Assembly: GCF_965363235.1 (NCBI RefSeq)
Contig: NC_134845.1
Location: forward strand, 8,432,101-8,496,100
Source of the DNA: Mytilus galloprovincialis
Lineage: Eukaryota > Mollusca > Bivalvia > Mytilida > Mytilidae
DNA: 64,000 nucleotides
Reading direction: 5' to 3'
Positions 21,836 through 34,485 of this stretch are shown here, piece after piece. The notes under the pieces are model-generated. The model worked only from the letters and a program-made list of their open reading frames with translations, did not search any database and was not told the origin of the DNA. Both the position numbers and the translations under genes were made by a program. Each line of letters starts with the position of its first letter. Within the stretch, counting starts at the first letter, position 1.

Positions 21836-23891
21836 TGCGGTTTATACATGTATCCAATATTTTAATACAAAACTTGACTAGAAATGAAAAAATATTAAAA
21901 GGTATAATTACTACGAATTACTTCTTCCCGATGTGTATACAAAACAAAAAAATGATTTCACATTATCATGATATGTCTTGATGTGTATATCACATTCAAA
22001 CATATCCTCTCATTGGTATATTAACTGAAATAAAAACAATACAAGTAGAGGGATTAGATATTACAAATCACTTTCTTGTCAAGGTATTCGAGATGATTTC
22101 GGCGACCCTTTTTTCTGTATTTCATTGTAAATGTTTATCCATTAAATTAGTAAAAGTAGTTTAACTTAAATCACCAGTCACCCAAAGCCAAAATTGCAGT
22201 GTTTAACCAGCGTACATCTGATAGGATTATATGTTTCTATTGAAAATTGGAACTTTTAACGTTATTCCAGATGAAATAAACCGTTAATAAATATCTTCCG
22301 GAGGAAATAAAGTTTCAAAAAGTATAGAACAGTCATTAAAACATTAATGACTTCCTTTTCACAATTTGAGGCTCTTCCAAATGCTGATGTTGGTCCAAAT
22401 TCGCATAGACGAAAGCAGACATAGGAGCTCGTTGAACTTTTTTTGCCGAATGCCTTAGCTGGCATTCCAACTGCTTTATCTTTTTTGTTTTGTTTTTTTT
22501 TTTTGTTTTTTTGTTTTTTTACATATAAAGCTTTTTAGATGTTAGTAACTAATGAGTAGTATGGCAAAGAAAAATATCCGAAGAATAGATATCGAGTTTT
22601 CTTTAAAAGTATTAATGTCTTACTGTCTGAACTCAGTGTTACACGGTATGTTCGATTCGAACGCGTCAACGTCCGGTTTCATCTGTATCGGGGTTATACA
22701 GGGTGATATATGCAACTTTAGGGTTAATTTCGGTGTCAGAAAGTCACTATCAGTAACAGGAAAACACGCATCATGTCGTCTAAATTAACAAACGGATAAT
22801 GACTTCTTCAACTTGTTTTAACACGAAAAAAAAACCCACATCAATAGGAAAGTTTGAGTTAACTATATGTACAATGTTCCGGTATAATTTGAAATAATTT
22901 TCACATGTCTTATACAGTTAATCATTTCCTGGAAAGTCATAGATCAAGACGAACAGCTATGACCTATAAAAAGTATGTGAAGAATTTATCCGACTTTTTT
23001 GTTTAAACAAGTTGTAATCATTGAACATCTGTCTTTTCAATCTTGCGCGAATGTACGAATGTACTATAGTTGTATATATGTCTGTCTTGCAGATATCATC
23101 TTATCTTGACCCCGTTTCAATGTTAAGTTACCATTGTTAAGTTTGTTTTGTAGATACTATTAGTAATATGTCAACTGTATTTGAGGCATAGATTGATTGT
23201 CAGGGGTAAATGTCTGCATGGCATTGACCCAATTTTGATGGTACATTGGTCAAAGTCTTAAAGGTTAAGTTTGTTTCTTAGAATCTATAAGCAATAGGTG
23301 GAATATATATAGTTTATGGAATGATTGTGTGTTGTACATATATTTCCTGTTTGCTTTATCTGACCTGGGTTTTATTTTCCTGGATCATGTTAAGTTTTTG
23401 TGATACTTGTAGTAAAGTTTTTCATTTAGGAACTAACAGCATAAAATTGGTCATTAAAGCAGACGAGACATTTCAGCATGTGCGCTCTTATTTGATAGAG
23501 GAAATATGATAAAATTAGAGAAAAATTAGTACTACATGTATGTTTTGATTACCCCTTTAAAACACAAAAAACTGCTTCTACCCAAACAACAACCGCCATC
23601 ATCTCTAAACACTTAAACAAATAATCTTTTCTAAATCCCGAGTACCCCTTGAAAGCATTAAAAGAGCATGCTAATAATGTGTAACTGGGGTATATGAAAG
23701 CTATTATATTTTATGAAACAACCTTTTGAAAGCAGATAACAAAAATTTAACGACATCAGAAAATCATTAATAATAGCCTCTCTCACTAGCAAAACCATCT
23801 GTTCGTCTTTATCTAAATGAGACTAATACACCTTTAACAGAATGAAATGCGTTGGTAAGTATAAAATGATGTGGATGTACAACTGGTCCCT

Positions 23892-23893
<2 letters not shown>

Positions 23894-23926
<33 letters not shown>
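23894..23926 (+). repeat. Poly(T) run
   Basis: 33 T in a row. The B copy (35212-35240) is shorter and interrupted. Confidence 0.95.
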
Positions 23927-23928
<2 letters not shown>

Positions 23929-24224
23929 CAAATATGAAAAATAACACCAAAATGAATATATGCATCTACACTAATTATTGTGTCGTTGTTCTCCTCTTAT
24001 ATTTAATGCGTTTTCCTCAGTTTAAGTTTGTTACACCGATTTTTTTTGTCCATGGATTTATGAGTTTTGAACAGCGGTATACTACTGTTGCCTTTATAGA
24101 TCCATGTATCAACTTTTCAACTATTGAAATCTTTTTAAATACATGACGAAACTGGATGAAAATCGCGAATATATATGGGGACTCACCATATTAACGATGT
24201 GGCTGTCTCAACAAATCATGAGTT

Positions 24225-24375
24225 TAGAAGCATATCTTTAATCAACCATTTTTTACATAAGAAAATGCCGGTACTAAGTCAGGAATATGACAGTTGTTAT
24301 CCATTCGTTTCATGTGTTTGAAATTTTTAGTTGCCGTCTGATTATGGACTTTTCGTTTTGACTTTTTATCTGTAT
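24225..24375 (+). repeat. Second family X tail in unit A
   Basis: 'caaccattttttacataaga', 'actaagtcaggaatatgaca'. Its duplicated partner is at 35430-35575. Confidence 0.7.
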
Positions 24376-25361
24376 TTTTGTTTTTTACATTTTACAAAGA
24401 GCGGCGTCTCACACGTTTCTTATCGTTATGTTATTTGTAGTACATAACAACATTTCGAGTTAACACTTCGAATCATCAAATCGCCTCAAGTGGCTTTATT
24501 AATAACGTCATTAATTCCAGTATTTCTGGTAACATTTTGATTCATTGCTACGACAAAAAGAGATAGCATAAGGAATCATTTGATCTTTTGGTCTCAAATG
24601 TACCTTATTCAAATTAGTATAACAGAATTGGTATAAGATAATGGTCCACCATAATAATAAACCAAGAACTACTACATTTCACTTCACGGCTTTGAACAAT
24701 GAGCAATATATTAACAGTACAGAGAAATATCAAAGGCCAAGGGATGACATTTTATGATGTGAAATAATTCATTATTGAAAACGAACAGGGTGATTATTAC
24801 TAGAAGCTTTTACCAAAAATACAATGTCCCAAACAGCAAGATACAGATAGTATACTGCATGCTCCTGGCTAAGTTCAAGCATGCAAAGAACGTAGCAAAG
24901 TAACTTTTTCTGAGAAAATAACTATCCCCGCTGATTGTATTACATAACTGGGAAAGTCATTAAAACAAGGCTAGACTACTCAGATCGATACTAAGCAGTA
25001 AATAGAAATGACAAAATGACGTATCAATATAAGATTAATAGTTTCAAAATATGGCTTTTGGTAGATTTGTTGTTAGTTGTGTTTGTTTTGCATTTTTAGC
25101 GGAATAAATATGATAGTGAAGTGTATGCTTCTATACATATGTATCACCAGTATTGCTAGATATTTTTAACAAATGTTAAAATGCCAAGAGCTTAGTTTTG
25201 GACTGATATTCTATATTGCTTTCGATCACGTGATCTGTTGTGGTAATTTTTAAATTTGTATACAGATTTTGCATTAAACTCCGTTCCAATCCGTACTTGT
25301 CTTTTAAAGGAAATCTGTTGAAATATTTCTTAACATTTATTTGAATTTGAAGTGAGTTGTT
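24376..25361. other. Duplicated 3' flank of the TRIM-like gene, no gene seen
   Basis: Aligned along its length with 35576-36833 apart from a family Z insertion in B. No open frame or repeat array was recognised. Confidence 0.4.
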
Positions 25362-27035
25362 CTATTCCATAAACTCGAGTATATGTAAATTGCTTCTTTC
25401 ATGTCCGCATCCTATAATTATTTTATTATCATTTGATATAGTCATAGCATACGCATCAGTTATTTTAATGTCTCGCAATCCCCATGTATTCAGAAAAGCT
25501 CCATTTGAATCAAGAACGCGTAACACACTCTGGCAAGGATCCAATAATACGATATTGTTCAGAGGGGTGGCTACCATATCTGCAATAATAACAGAATTTG
25601 TTTCGTTATCTCCATAAATCCATTTCACCTTTCCCTTATTGTTAAGCGTAACTAATCTTCCAGAATAGTCAGAAATGGAATCTGCAATACATATGTCTGT
25701 TCCAAGCGATGTAATTTTATTAGGAAAACAAAACAAATCTTTATTGAACAGAAAACGAAAAATAACCTCGCTTTTTGCTGTGATAACTAAAATCTCCACT
25801 TTACACGGGTCATCCATTGGAAGCCAGTCTCGTCCTGCTTCAACTGTACTTATAATAACTTTGTTATCCCGTGTAGTATGTAATGCTGTTGGTATCTGTG
25901 GGGCTGTATCAAAAAATATCGTTGTACAATCATCTATGGCTTTACAAGACATAAGTTCTTTGGTCGACACCAGTCTCAAATCTGTTTTATCAAAGAGAAT
26001 CACTATAATTTCACCTGTTTGCAAAACGGATATGTCTTTCAAATAGAAGTTCCACTTCTGCGATTCAATAAATTTGTCATTTTCGGATTTCAATAAACAA
26101 AGATTCTTCAACTTCAAATTTCTAACAAGTAATTCACCATTGGTATACGCCGTCATTTTATCTATACACGACAGTCCGGTTTCAATTGATTGAGTACATT
26201 GTAAATCAAACACCGCCGTAAATGTCAGGTCCCCGAGTTTTGGAAATGTTAGTTCGCTCTGAGAAAATTTGAAAAAGTGTGTCCGTTTTTTCATATTTTG
26301 TGCATTTACAGCCTTAAGAAACGACTCAACGCTATTTTCAATATAAATCATCTGAGTAAAATCTTTGGAATTTGTTACACGATCAATTTCAGAACGTACG
26401 CCTGCTATATTTGTCTTTATGTCGTCTAGTTTGGAAAATTGAGGTAGAATGTTTTGCTTTATTTCGTCCATATTTTTGTCTATCTTCTCACAAAATGTCT
26501 CCGCTTGGTCATCCAAAAATGTTATAATAGTATTCTTTAAGTAAGTATTCCAATCATGAATTTTTGATTTTGCTGTTTCGCATTTCTTTGCATGAAATTC
26601 CATCAAATCATCGCATCTATCAAATTTTCTAGAAATACTTGGAAGAATTATTTTGTCAATTTTATCCCGATACTGTTTGAGTTTTGTTTTTTCAGCAGAA
26701 TCTATTAGTTTCATATCTCTCATCTCATGTTTTTGATGCATGGTTACAATGCAAGTAATACACACGAGTTTCTGACAGCTTTTGCAATACATAATGTAAT
26801 GTTCGTCCTCGTGGAACTCGCAACGATTTGGAATAACACGATTGGTTTTGGTACCACTTGATATTGCCCTTTTGTCTTTAAGATCGACAATTCAATGAAC
26901 ATACTGTGTCTTGACCTTGGCGTGGAGTTTTCGGCACCTAGGACACAACAAGAATGCACAGTCTAAGCATTTAAACTTGATATCCACATTTTCCTCACAC
27001 ATATGGCATAACTGTGGTATTTGTGCTCCCTCCAT
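25362..27035 (-). pseudogene. TRIM-like B-box/coiled-coil/propeller gene, copy A, one nonsense codon
   Basis: From ATG 27033-27035 to TAG 25362-25364 the frame holds 557 codons and matches the intact 566-residue paralogue at 47203-48903 throughout. Residues about 10-47 carry the first B-box cysteines (CHMCEENVDIKFKCLDC), then a second B-box (CEFHEDEHYIMYCKSC ... HQKH), a coiled coil, and a C-terminal NHL-like propeller (ICIADSISDYSGRLVTLN). There is no RING. Codon 48 (26892-26894) is TGA where copy B has CGA and the paralogue has Lys, so a C-to-T change at a CpG is likely. The rest shows no frameshift. It may be a very young pseudogene, a segregating null allele, or may use a later Met such as 26792, which would lose the first B-box and part of the second. 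Single exon; bivalve relatives are thought to act in innate immunity, but no function is shown here. Confidence 0.75.
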
Positions 27036-28045
27036 TGAAATGCTGTCGGCAATATATAGACCTATAATATGTCGTTAAATAGTATATATATTAAATTACT
27101 AAATCTTTATACCCTGTGAAAAAGAGATTATAAAAAGTTTGTCTATTGAATTATATTTTTACACATGAAATATCTTATTTTACATAAATTCCCAAATACT
27201 TTATTAAGACAGCTGGTAGTTTTTGACTATGATTTTTTTTTAAACTAGTACAATGTGGTATTCTTGTCATCCGCTTATGCCGTTAGAATTTTAAAACTTG
27301 GTTGATGTTTTTAAGTGTATGAACGAAGAGGACGGCCTCATAACACTTTAACTGGCTGTTAAAATTGACGTCCATCATCAGTTTGAAGGTAAAACACATT
27401 AGACATTATAAAACTGATAAAATTATGTGTGACAGGTTATGTAATTGTATTTCGCCAAACACAGTTCAGTTCTCGAACAACACAGGTTGCCTATCATTTT
27501 ATTTTTGGAGGTTATGATGTGTTTACAATTTTAGTTTGTTTGCTCTTATTGATAGAGCCAATGTTCACATTTGGTATTAAATCAAACTCATGTTTGAAAT
27601 GCAGACAGCCATATACAGTATTTACGCAAAGCCACCGTGATTGTATACACCGTTCTCCTTTACATAACACAGTTAAAAAAATAACGGGTACTTCAACGTC
27701 CCTGATAAATGCAGAATTGACGTCTTATACATATCTATTATAGTGATATGTAATGAAGAATATTTTGAATATTCAACGCAGTCTCAAAGGTGAGCAGAAT
27801 AAAAAAAAGACTCCCTCCCACAAAAAAAAAAAAAAAAAAACAAACCCAACAACAACAACAAAAAAAAATAAAAAAAAAACAATCAAACAATTATATACAT
27901 AAATACAGTTCACTAATAATTATTAAATTAAGAATCACAATTTGTTATATTCATCTTCAATTTATCAAATTACATGTGTAAAATCATTATTTAAATATTT
28001 GCATATAGTCTTGATTTCCAGTAACTAACGACTATCTATATTGAT
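27036..28045. other. 5' flank of copy A
   Basis: Aligns with 38827-39600 of unit B. It contains poly(A/AAC) runs at about 27820-27890 but no recognised promoter element. Confidence 0.4.
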
Positions 28046-28049
28046 TGAC

Positions 28050-28583
28050 AAACCATCCCTACTCTAGGTGTGTCGTTACTACAATCCCGTTTCCTTTTCA
28101 CGAATGTGATCTGCCGAATTAGACTATTTACCGAGTTTGCAATAACATAAGCAACACGACGGGTGCAACATGTGGAGCAAGATCTGCCTACCCTTCCAGA
28201 GCACCTGAGATCACCACAGTTTTTGGAGGGATTCGTGTTGCTTAGTCTTAATTTTCTATGTTGTGTCTTGTGTATTATTATTATGTGTTCTTTTCTTTTT
28301 TAACCATGGCAGAAAGTAAAATCACAAAAATACTGAACTCCGCTCAAAATTCAAAACAGAAAGTCCCTAATCAAATGTCAAAATCAAATGACAAAACACA
28401 TCAAACGAATATACAACAACTGTCATATTCCTGACTCTATACAGGCATTTTCAAATATAGAAAATGGTGGATTGAACCTGGTTTTATAGTGCTAAAACTC
28501 ACACTTTTTAGCTATGGCGTTGTCAGTTTATTTTCGATTTATGAGTTTGACTGTCCCTCTGGTATCTTTCGTCCCTCTTTTGT
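28050..28583 (+). mobile_element. Family Y tail with a nested family X insertion
   Basis: The Y tail ('ataagcaacacgacgggtgc', 'cttccagagcacctgagatc') is interrupted after 'ttttttaaccatggc' and resumes at 'tttttagctatggcgttgtc'. The repeated 'tttttarcyatggc' of about 14 bp looks like a target-site duplication. Confidence 0.8.
28312..28505 (-). mobile_element. Nested family X tail
   Basis: The reverse complement ends with 'gtatttttgtgatttta' and contains 'gtcaggaatatgacag' and 'ccaccattttct'. It is inserted into the family Y tail and is therefore younger than that copy. Confidence 0.8.
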
Positions 28584-29029
28584 ATGACAATCGCATGAAA
28601 TTCTATTATATTTACAACGATGCGTGAACAAAACAGACATAACGGATGAAAATTTCAAAATAGGGGTCCAGCAGTCATCACTGTGTCACAATCTCAATTA
28701 GAACAAAAACATACAAATATTTAACAATGAAGCACAAAAAGCATTTATCAAATTTAACAACCATATTCATTGCTTACTTCGCGTGTTTGACTTCAGAATG
28801 TAAACGTCACACAGGAAGAAATATAAAATAATTTTGTCGTATTCCTGGGATAAGAAAATCCTTAGTGTTTTGAAAAATTTAAAATTTTGTCAACAGAAAA
28901 TTTATTAAAACGACCATATAATTGATATTCATATAAGCACCGAAGTGCTGGCTACTGGGCTGGTGATACCCTGGGGGACGAAACGTACACCAGCAGTGGC
29001 ATCGACCCAGTGGTGTAAAGTAATCAAAG

Positions 29030-29165
29030 GTACCAAGATTATAATTTAATACGCCAGACGCGCGTTTCGTCTACATAAGACTCATCAGTTACGCTCATAT
29101 CAAAATAGTTATAAAGCAAATCAAGTACAAAGTTGAAGAGAATTGAGGACCCAAAATTCAAAAAT
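29030..29165 (-). repeat. Family V copy in unit A
   Basis: 'tacgccagacgcgcgtttcg', 'ctcatcagttacgctcatat', 'acaagtacaaagttgaagag'-type sequence. Absent from the matching place in unit B. Confidence 0.75.
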
Positions 29166-30047
29166 GTTCTGCCAAATATAGGTAAGGTAATTTATTCCTG
29201 GAATAAGAACATTCTTAGTTTTTTCAAAAAAAAATACAGTTTTGTCAACAGAAAATTAATTCAAATGCCAATATAGTTGATATTCATGTCAGACCCGAAG
29301 TACTGACTACTGAGCTTGTGATACCCTTGGGTACGAAACGCAAAAACTTTGACATAAACAGTGTGTATTTGGAGGGAATATACATAATGTATATATTCTA
29401 TATTAACAGTATGAAACAACGGTTGTCTATAAACGCTGATCGTTTAAAAAATACATTAAGTCAGCACTGTTAATGATCACCCATTCAAGCAATATTTATT
29501 TTTTATACATTGAAGCATTGTGGGACACTCTAAGTTTTGATAAGGGCCTTTCCTATTTCAATTTTCTTTTCAGTTCAGTAGTTTTTTACAATTACGATAA
29601 TAATGCAAACTAATTAAAACAAATAACGATAATGAATTTAAACTCATGAATCCATTTAATTAACATTAAAGAATACCAATCAAACAAAAAAAAAAAAACA
29701 ATCTTAGATTACAGTTTTCATCATTACTTACAAAGTAAAAAAAGAAATAATAATGTTTTTACATTCTAAATATTTACACTAAGTTGATTAAAAGTTGACC
29801 TACCCTGTGTATATATTTGAATATCTTTAACCAGAAAAGATCAACATGACGTCTAAGTAAACCTTCCTCTCGTTGTACCATTTGGTCGACATAAGATGTT
29901 TACTTGGGTGAGTCTTTTCTAGTTAACATTGCTAGAAATCTTTATTTGCATTATATTTAACAAATTTTCCAGTTTCCTATTTTCGTAGATTATGTGATCA
30001 AATTTCTGATGACACTTTGTCGGTTTCCGTATAAAATCTTGTTTATC

Positions 30048-30283
30048 ATTTTTAAAAATAGAGTTACAATTGTTCGGTATCTTATTTTCCCGGAATTTAA
30101 GATAAGCTACCATTTCGTGGGAATATAATATTGTCAGTTTCCTTTTACTATAATGCTTGCGATACATTTTTAAAAATAGAGTTACAATTGTTCGGTATCT
30201 TATTTTCCCGGAATTTAAGATAAGCTACTATTTCGTGGGGATATAATATTGTCAGTTTCCTTTTACTATAATGCTTGCGATAT
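30048..30283. repeat. 118-bp tandem duplication private to unit A
   Basis: 'tttttaaaaatagagttaca' begins at about 30049 and again at about 30167, and the copies differ at very few bases. Unit B has a single diverged copy near 40866-40990, so this arose after the large duplication. Confidence 0.9.
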
Positions 30284-31084
30284 TTCAGTTATATGTTATA
30301 CGTACGGTCCTTTATTTTTCATATTTAAAAAAAAAAACAACAACTTTTGATTGAAATTCCGATAACTTTATGTTGCACTTGTATTGTATTGAGGTTTCAT
30401 GGATTTTGTACATAGAATGACTAGTCACCAGACCCGAGATACAGATTAAGGAATACTGTTTTCCATGGACAAATAAGAAATTACGATTTAATTTTTTTTT
30501 AACCATCACTCGTCATGATATTTAATATTACAATATTTTTGGTATCATAAGATTTTACCGATTATTTAACTTGGTTTTTAATTTGAACGCAATAATGCGC
30601 GGTTTTCTTTATTTGCTGTTTGAAAACTCTAATCCATCGAATATTGTAACATATATTACGAATAGCCAATTTCAAGCCTAGAAATTAAAAAAAATATGCT
30701 GCCTCACTTAGCACTAGTGCTACAGAAAAAAAAAACGATTTCGCCGACGAAACGAAAGCACAGTTCATTGTTTCAAAAGGGAGTACCAAAAAGTACTCAG
30801 TACAAGACATAGTAAATTGACTAAGAACAGCACTGAACATTATTACATTTCAATTTGTAAACAAATTGATTATTCATCGATTCTATTTCAATCAGTACTA
30901 AAGTTAGTTCAATCCTTTTTTTTCAGAATTTTTACAACCTGTATTTTTTATTACTTCGTATTAAAATTTCGTGCGTATTTTAACGGTCCATGGATATAAT
31001 ACACAGCGAAAACTGTGCTTGCCCACGTTGGCATTAGATCGCGGGAAATAAAAACAATAAACCATAAAAAGAACAAGCACACAA

Positions 31085-31480
31085 GGCTCTACAACAACGG
31101 ATATCACTTAACGATCATAACAGACCAACCATGGAAAGCTCAAAACGTAAAGGTCTAAACAAAATAAGTACAACAACGGTAAACTCTCATCCATAATAAT
31201 GATACAGGAAAATGTGCAAATTGTTAAGGTAAAACAGTGGAAAGAACTTAACAATAATATACTAACCATATAAATAGTACAATCAAGGAAAGGTCAAAAC
31301 CACCAAGAGAAAAGCAATGGAAAAACTTTAGAATAATATAACAACCATTATTGTATAATCAATGAAAGCTTTAGACCAAAAAAATGGAACGAAAAATGAA
31401 ACTGAACAATAATATAACAACCATTATAGTACAAGCAATGAAATGCATGAACCATAATCAGGCAACCTTGACGATCTCTA
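31085..31480 (+). repeat. Degenerate 'ccatggaaagctc' repeat, end of unit A
   Basis: About ten diverged units of roughly 35-45 bp containing variants of 'accatggaaagctcaaaacc' and 'atagtacaa'. The same repeat closes unit B. Confidence 0.65.
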
Positions 31481-34089
31481 AACGATATTAGTACCATTAA
31501 GAAAAGCTCAAAACCATTTTGTACAACCAAGTAAAAAACAGTTGTTGGCATGACACGGGTTATGTTCTTCTCATATATTTGATGAAAGTATGATACTAAA
31601 CCCCTAACGGGGGGATTGTGCTGATATTCATCTGATGAAAACATAATCTTTCAATCAGTTTAATTGAGGTCTGGAGCTGGCATGTCAGTTAACTGCTAGT
31701 AGTCTGTATATGTTATAGAAATAACCAAATTATTGTTTTTATATTTTTAAATTAACTGATAACAAATTCAAGAACATGATGTCCATTTTTAAAGAATCAT
31801 TTCTTTAATTTCCGAAATTATAGAGAATACCTTAAGGACAATCTTGATATTTATACCGTTTTTCCGCCATCTTGAAAATGTCAGCCATATTGGATTTTTC
31901 AGAGTGGGTCAATAGCTGAAATCAAAGGGTGTATAACCAAGAACTACTATGCAAAGTTTCATGCTTTCCTCACCAAGTGTGCAATTCTGCTCTATATCTG
32001 CACCAACCGGCCGGACTAAAATGAATTAGCTGGTTTATGCTCATTGGTCAATTTTAATACGGTAAACATTTGGATTTAGCTAGAGCAATTCGGTAACCTG
32101 TTAAGCATACGAATTAGTTATTTTTAAAACCTGGTTAAAACACAATATTTAGCATTTGCTCATTGTTGAAGGCCGTATGGTGATCTAAAGTTGTTAATTT
32201 CTGTGTCATTTGGTCTCTTGTGGAGAGTTGTTTCATTGGCAATCATACCAAATAATCTTTTTTTTAATTTTTTTTAATATTAAACCAAATAACAAAGTTT
32301 AACTCACCTTATACACCATGCTTAAAATTTTGTATAGGTTTCGTCAACAAAGACTCAGACCAAAACAATTTAAAGATTTAAATTAATTTTGTAGCATGAA
32401 GAATATTTTACTTTTCACTATTGGCTACTGAGGTCTATAAAGATCTGTTGCAAATTAAAGATTAAACTACGGATCCTAATAGATGAAACATGTTGGTGAA
32501 TTTGTGTGTCGAAGGGACAAATACCAGCCCCCCTGACCTACATTTGTACCTCAGTTCCTATATATCGCGAAGGTATATCAGCCTCCTAGCTACCAATAGT
32601 AAATCGCCGTTTACTGCCAAAATTTGAGTTGGGTGCGTTAATTCAGATTTCAGATATGTAATAATTTTCAATCACTGTGTTCATTTGCCACACTCGTTCT
32701 GTACAAGACATTTATTAGTTTACCTTTCAATGAAAACGATAATTCTGAGTTAACATGTCTTTTAACTGACTGATATATATTTAACATAAAAACACATGTT
32801 AAGTGAGACTTAAGTGACACAAGTAGCGCTTCGGAAGCATGCAATTTGTAAAATACGGTTTTTATTTTATGTTTATATCAGCTTTAACGTCACTAAATGC
32901 ATTGATTATATAGTTTAATTTGTTTTCTTAATTTTACTTCCATAACATATTCAATTATATTAATAGATTTATAGGATGATTTGAGGGTTGTCAATACTGT
33001 TGCTTTGGGATTGAGTTTTTTCTGTATATTTTTTCAGCAATAAAGCTTTCCAAAGGCAAAACATGGATCAGGATATAACCACCCTTGCATACCAACTGTG
33101 ATCATCCACTGTGTTGTTCTTGTTGCTGGGTCTTTACATTTTTATGTTATAATTTAAAAGTAGCTTTTTTTAGTCGACATATGTTACAAATAATGGAATT
33201 TTTAACGACTGTCATACAATTGAAAGTTTTAGCTAGCTATAAAACCAAGATTAATCCACCATTTTCTACATAAGGAAATGTAGGTACAAAGTCAGGAATA
33301 TGACAGCTCATTTTCAATCGTTTGATGTGTTTGAGCTTTTGATTTTGACATTTGATAAAAAAAAAACTTTCCGATTTGAATTTTTCTTGGAGTTTTGTTT
33401 TGCTATGCGGTTTATACATGTATGCAATATTTTAATACAAAACTTGACTAGAAATGAAAAAATGTTACAAGGTATAATTACTAAGAATTACTTCTTTGCG
33501 ATGAGTATGCAAAACAAAAAAATGATTTTACATTATCATGATATGTCTTGATGTGTATATCACATTCAAACAAATCCTCTGATTGGTATATTTACTGAAA
33601 TAAAAACAATACAAGTAGAGGGATTAGATATTAATTAAGCATATATGCAACTTAAGGGTTAATTTCTGTGCCAGAAAGTCACTATCAGTAACAGGAAAAC
33701 ACGTATCATGTCATCGATATTAACAAACGGATAATGACTGTCCTTCAACTTGTTTTAACACGAAAAAAAAAATCAATCAACAGGTAAGTTTGAGTTACCT
33801 ATATGTCCAATTTTCCGGTATAATTTGAAATAATTTTTACATGTCTTATACAGTTATAAATCATTTCCTGGAAAGATATAGATCAAGATAAACAGCTATG
33901 ACCTATAAAAAATTCACAATATGTTAAGAATTTATCCGACTTTTTTGTTTAAACAAATTGTTATTATTGCGCATCTGTCTTTTCAATCTTGCGCGAATGT
34001 ACAATTATTTCAACTATAGTTGTATATGTCTGTCTTGCAGATATCATTTTCATGGGTCAGTTTCAATGTTAAGTTACATGGTTAAGTTT

Positions 34090-34485
34090 TTTTTTAATTT
34101 GAGCGTCACTGATGAGTCTTTTGTAGACGAAACGCGCGTCTGGCGTATATACGAAATTTAGTCCTGGTATCTATGATGAGTTTAAATACAACCACGGGAT
34201 CGATGCCACTGCTGGTGGAGATTTATTTCCCCGAGGGTATCACCAGTCCAGTAGGCATCCTTTTTTGTGCTGACATACTAAGGCTTTTCTACCTCAGGCA
34301 TAGATTACCTTAGCTGGATTTGGCAAAACTTTTTGGTCCTCAATGCTCTTCAACTTCGTACTTTATTTGGCCTTTTTATCTTTTTTGGATTCGAGCGTCA
34401 CTGATGAGTCTTTTGTAGACGAAACGCACGTCTGGCGTATAGACAAAATTTAGTCCTTGTATCTATGATGAGTTTATTGTAGATA
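34090..34485 (+). mobile_element. Two family V copies inserted in unit B
   Basis: 'gagcgtcactgatgagtctt', 'gtagacgaaacgcgcgtctg' occurs at about 34102 and 34393. Unit A reads straight through at about 23150 ('gtttgttttgtagatact'), which gives the empty site. Confidence 0.85.

Larger units (their letters stand above)
19960..31700. repeat. Segmental duplication, unit A
   Basis: From 'atagaaataaccaaattatt' at about 19969 onward, the sequence matches 31704 onward through the TRIM-like gene and several kb beyond it (for example 29810-30290 with 40610-40990, and 30410-31020 with 41930-43470). Unit length is about 11.7 kb, in direct tandem. Flank similarity is high near the start and drops after the gene. 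Indels are described separately. Confidence 0.9.

Noticed and set aside
25357-26046. Plus-strand ORFs opposite the TRIM-like genes
   Set aside because: They are antisense shadows of the minus-strand coding frames and recur opposite each paralogue.
26892-26894. TGA read as selenocysteine
   Set aside because: The position aligns with Arg or Lys in paralogues, not Cys, and no selenocysteine insertion hairpin was looked for successfully. Simple nonsense is the better reading.
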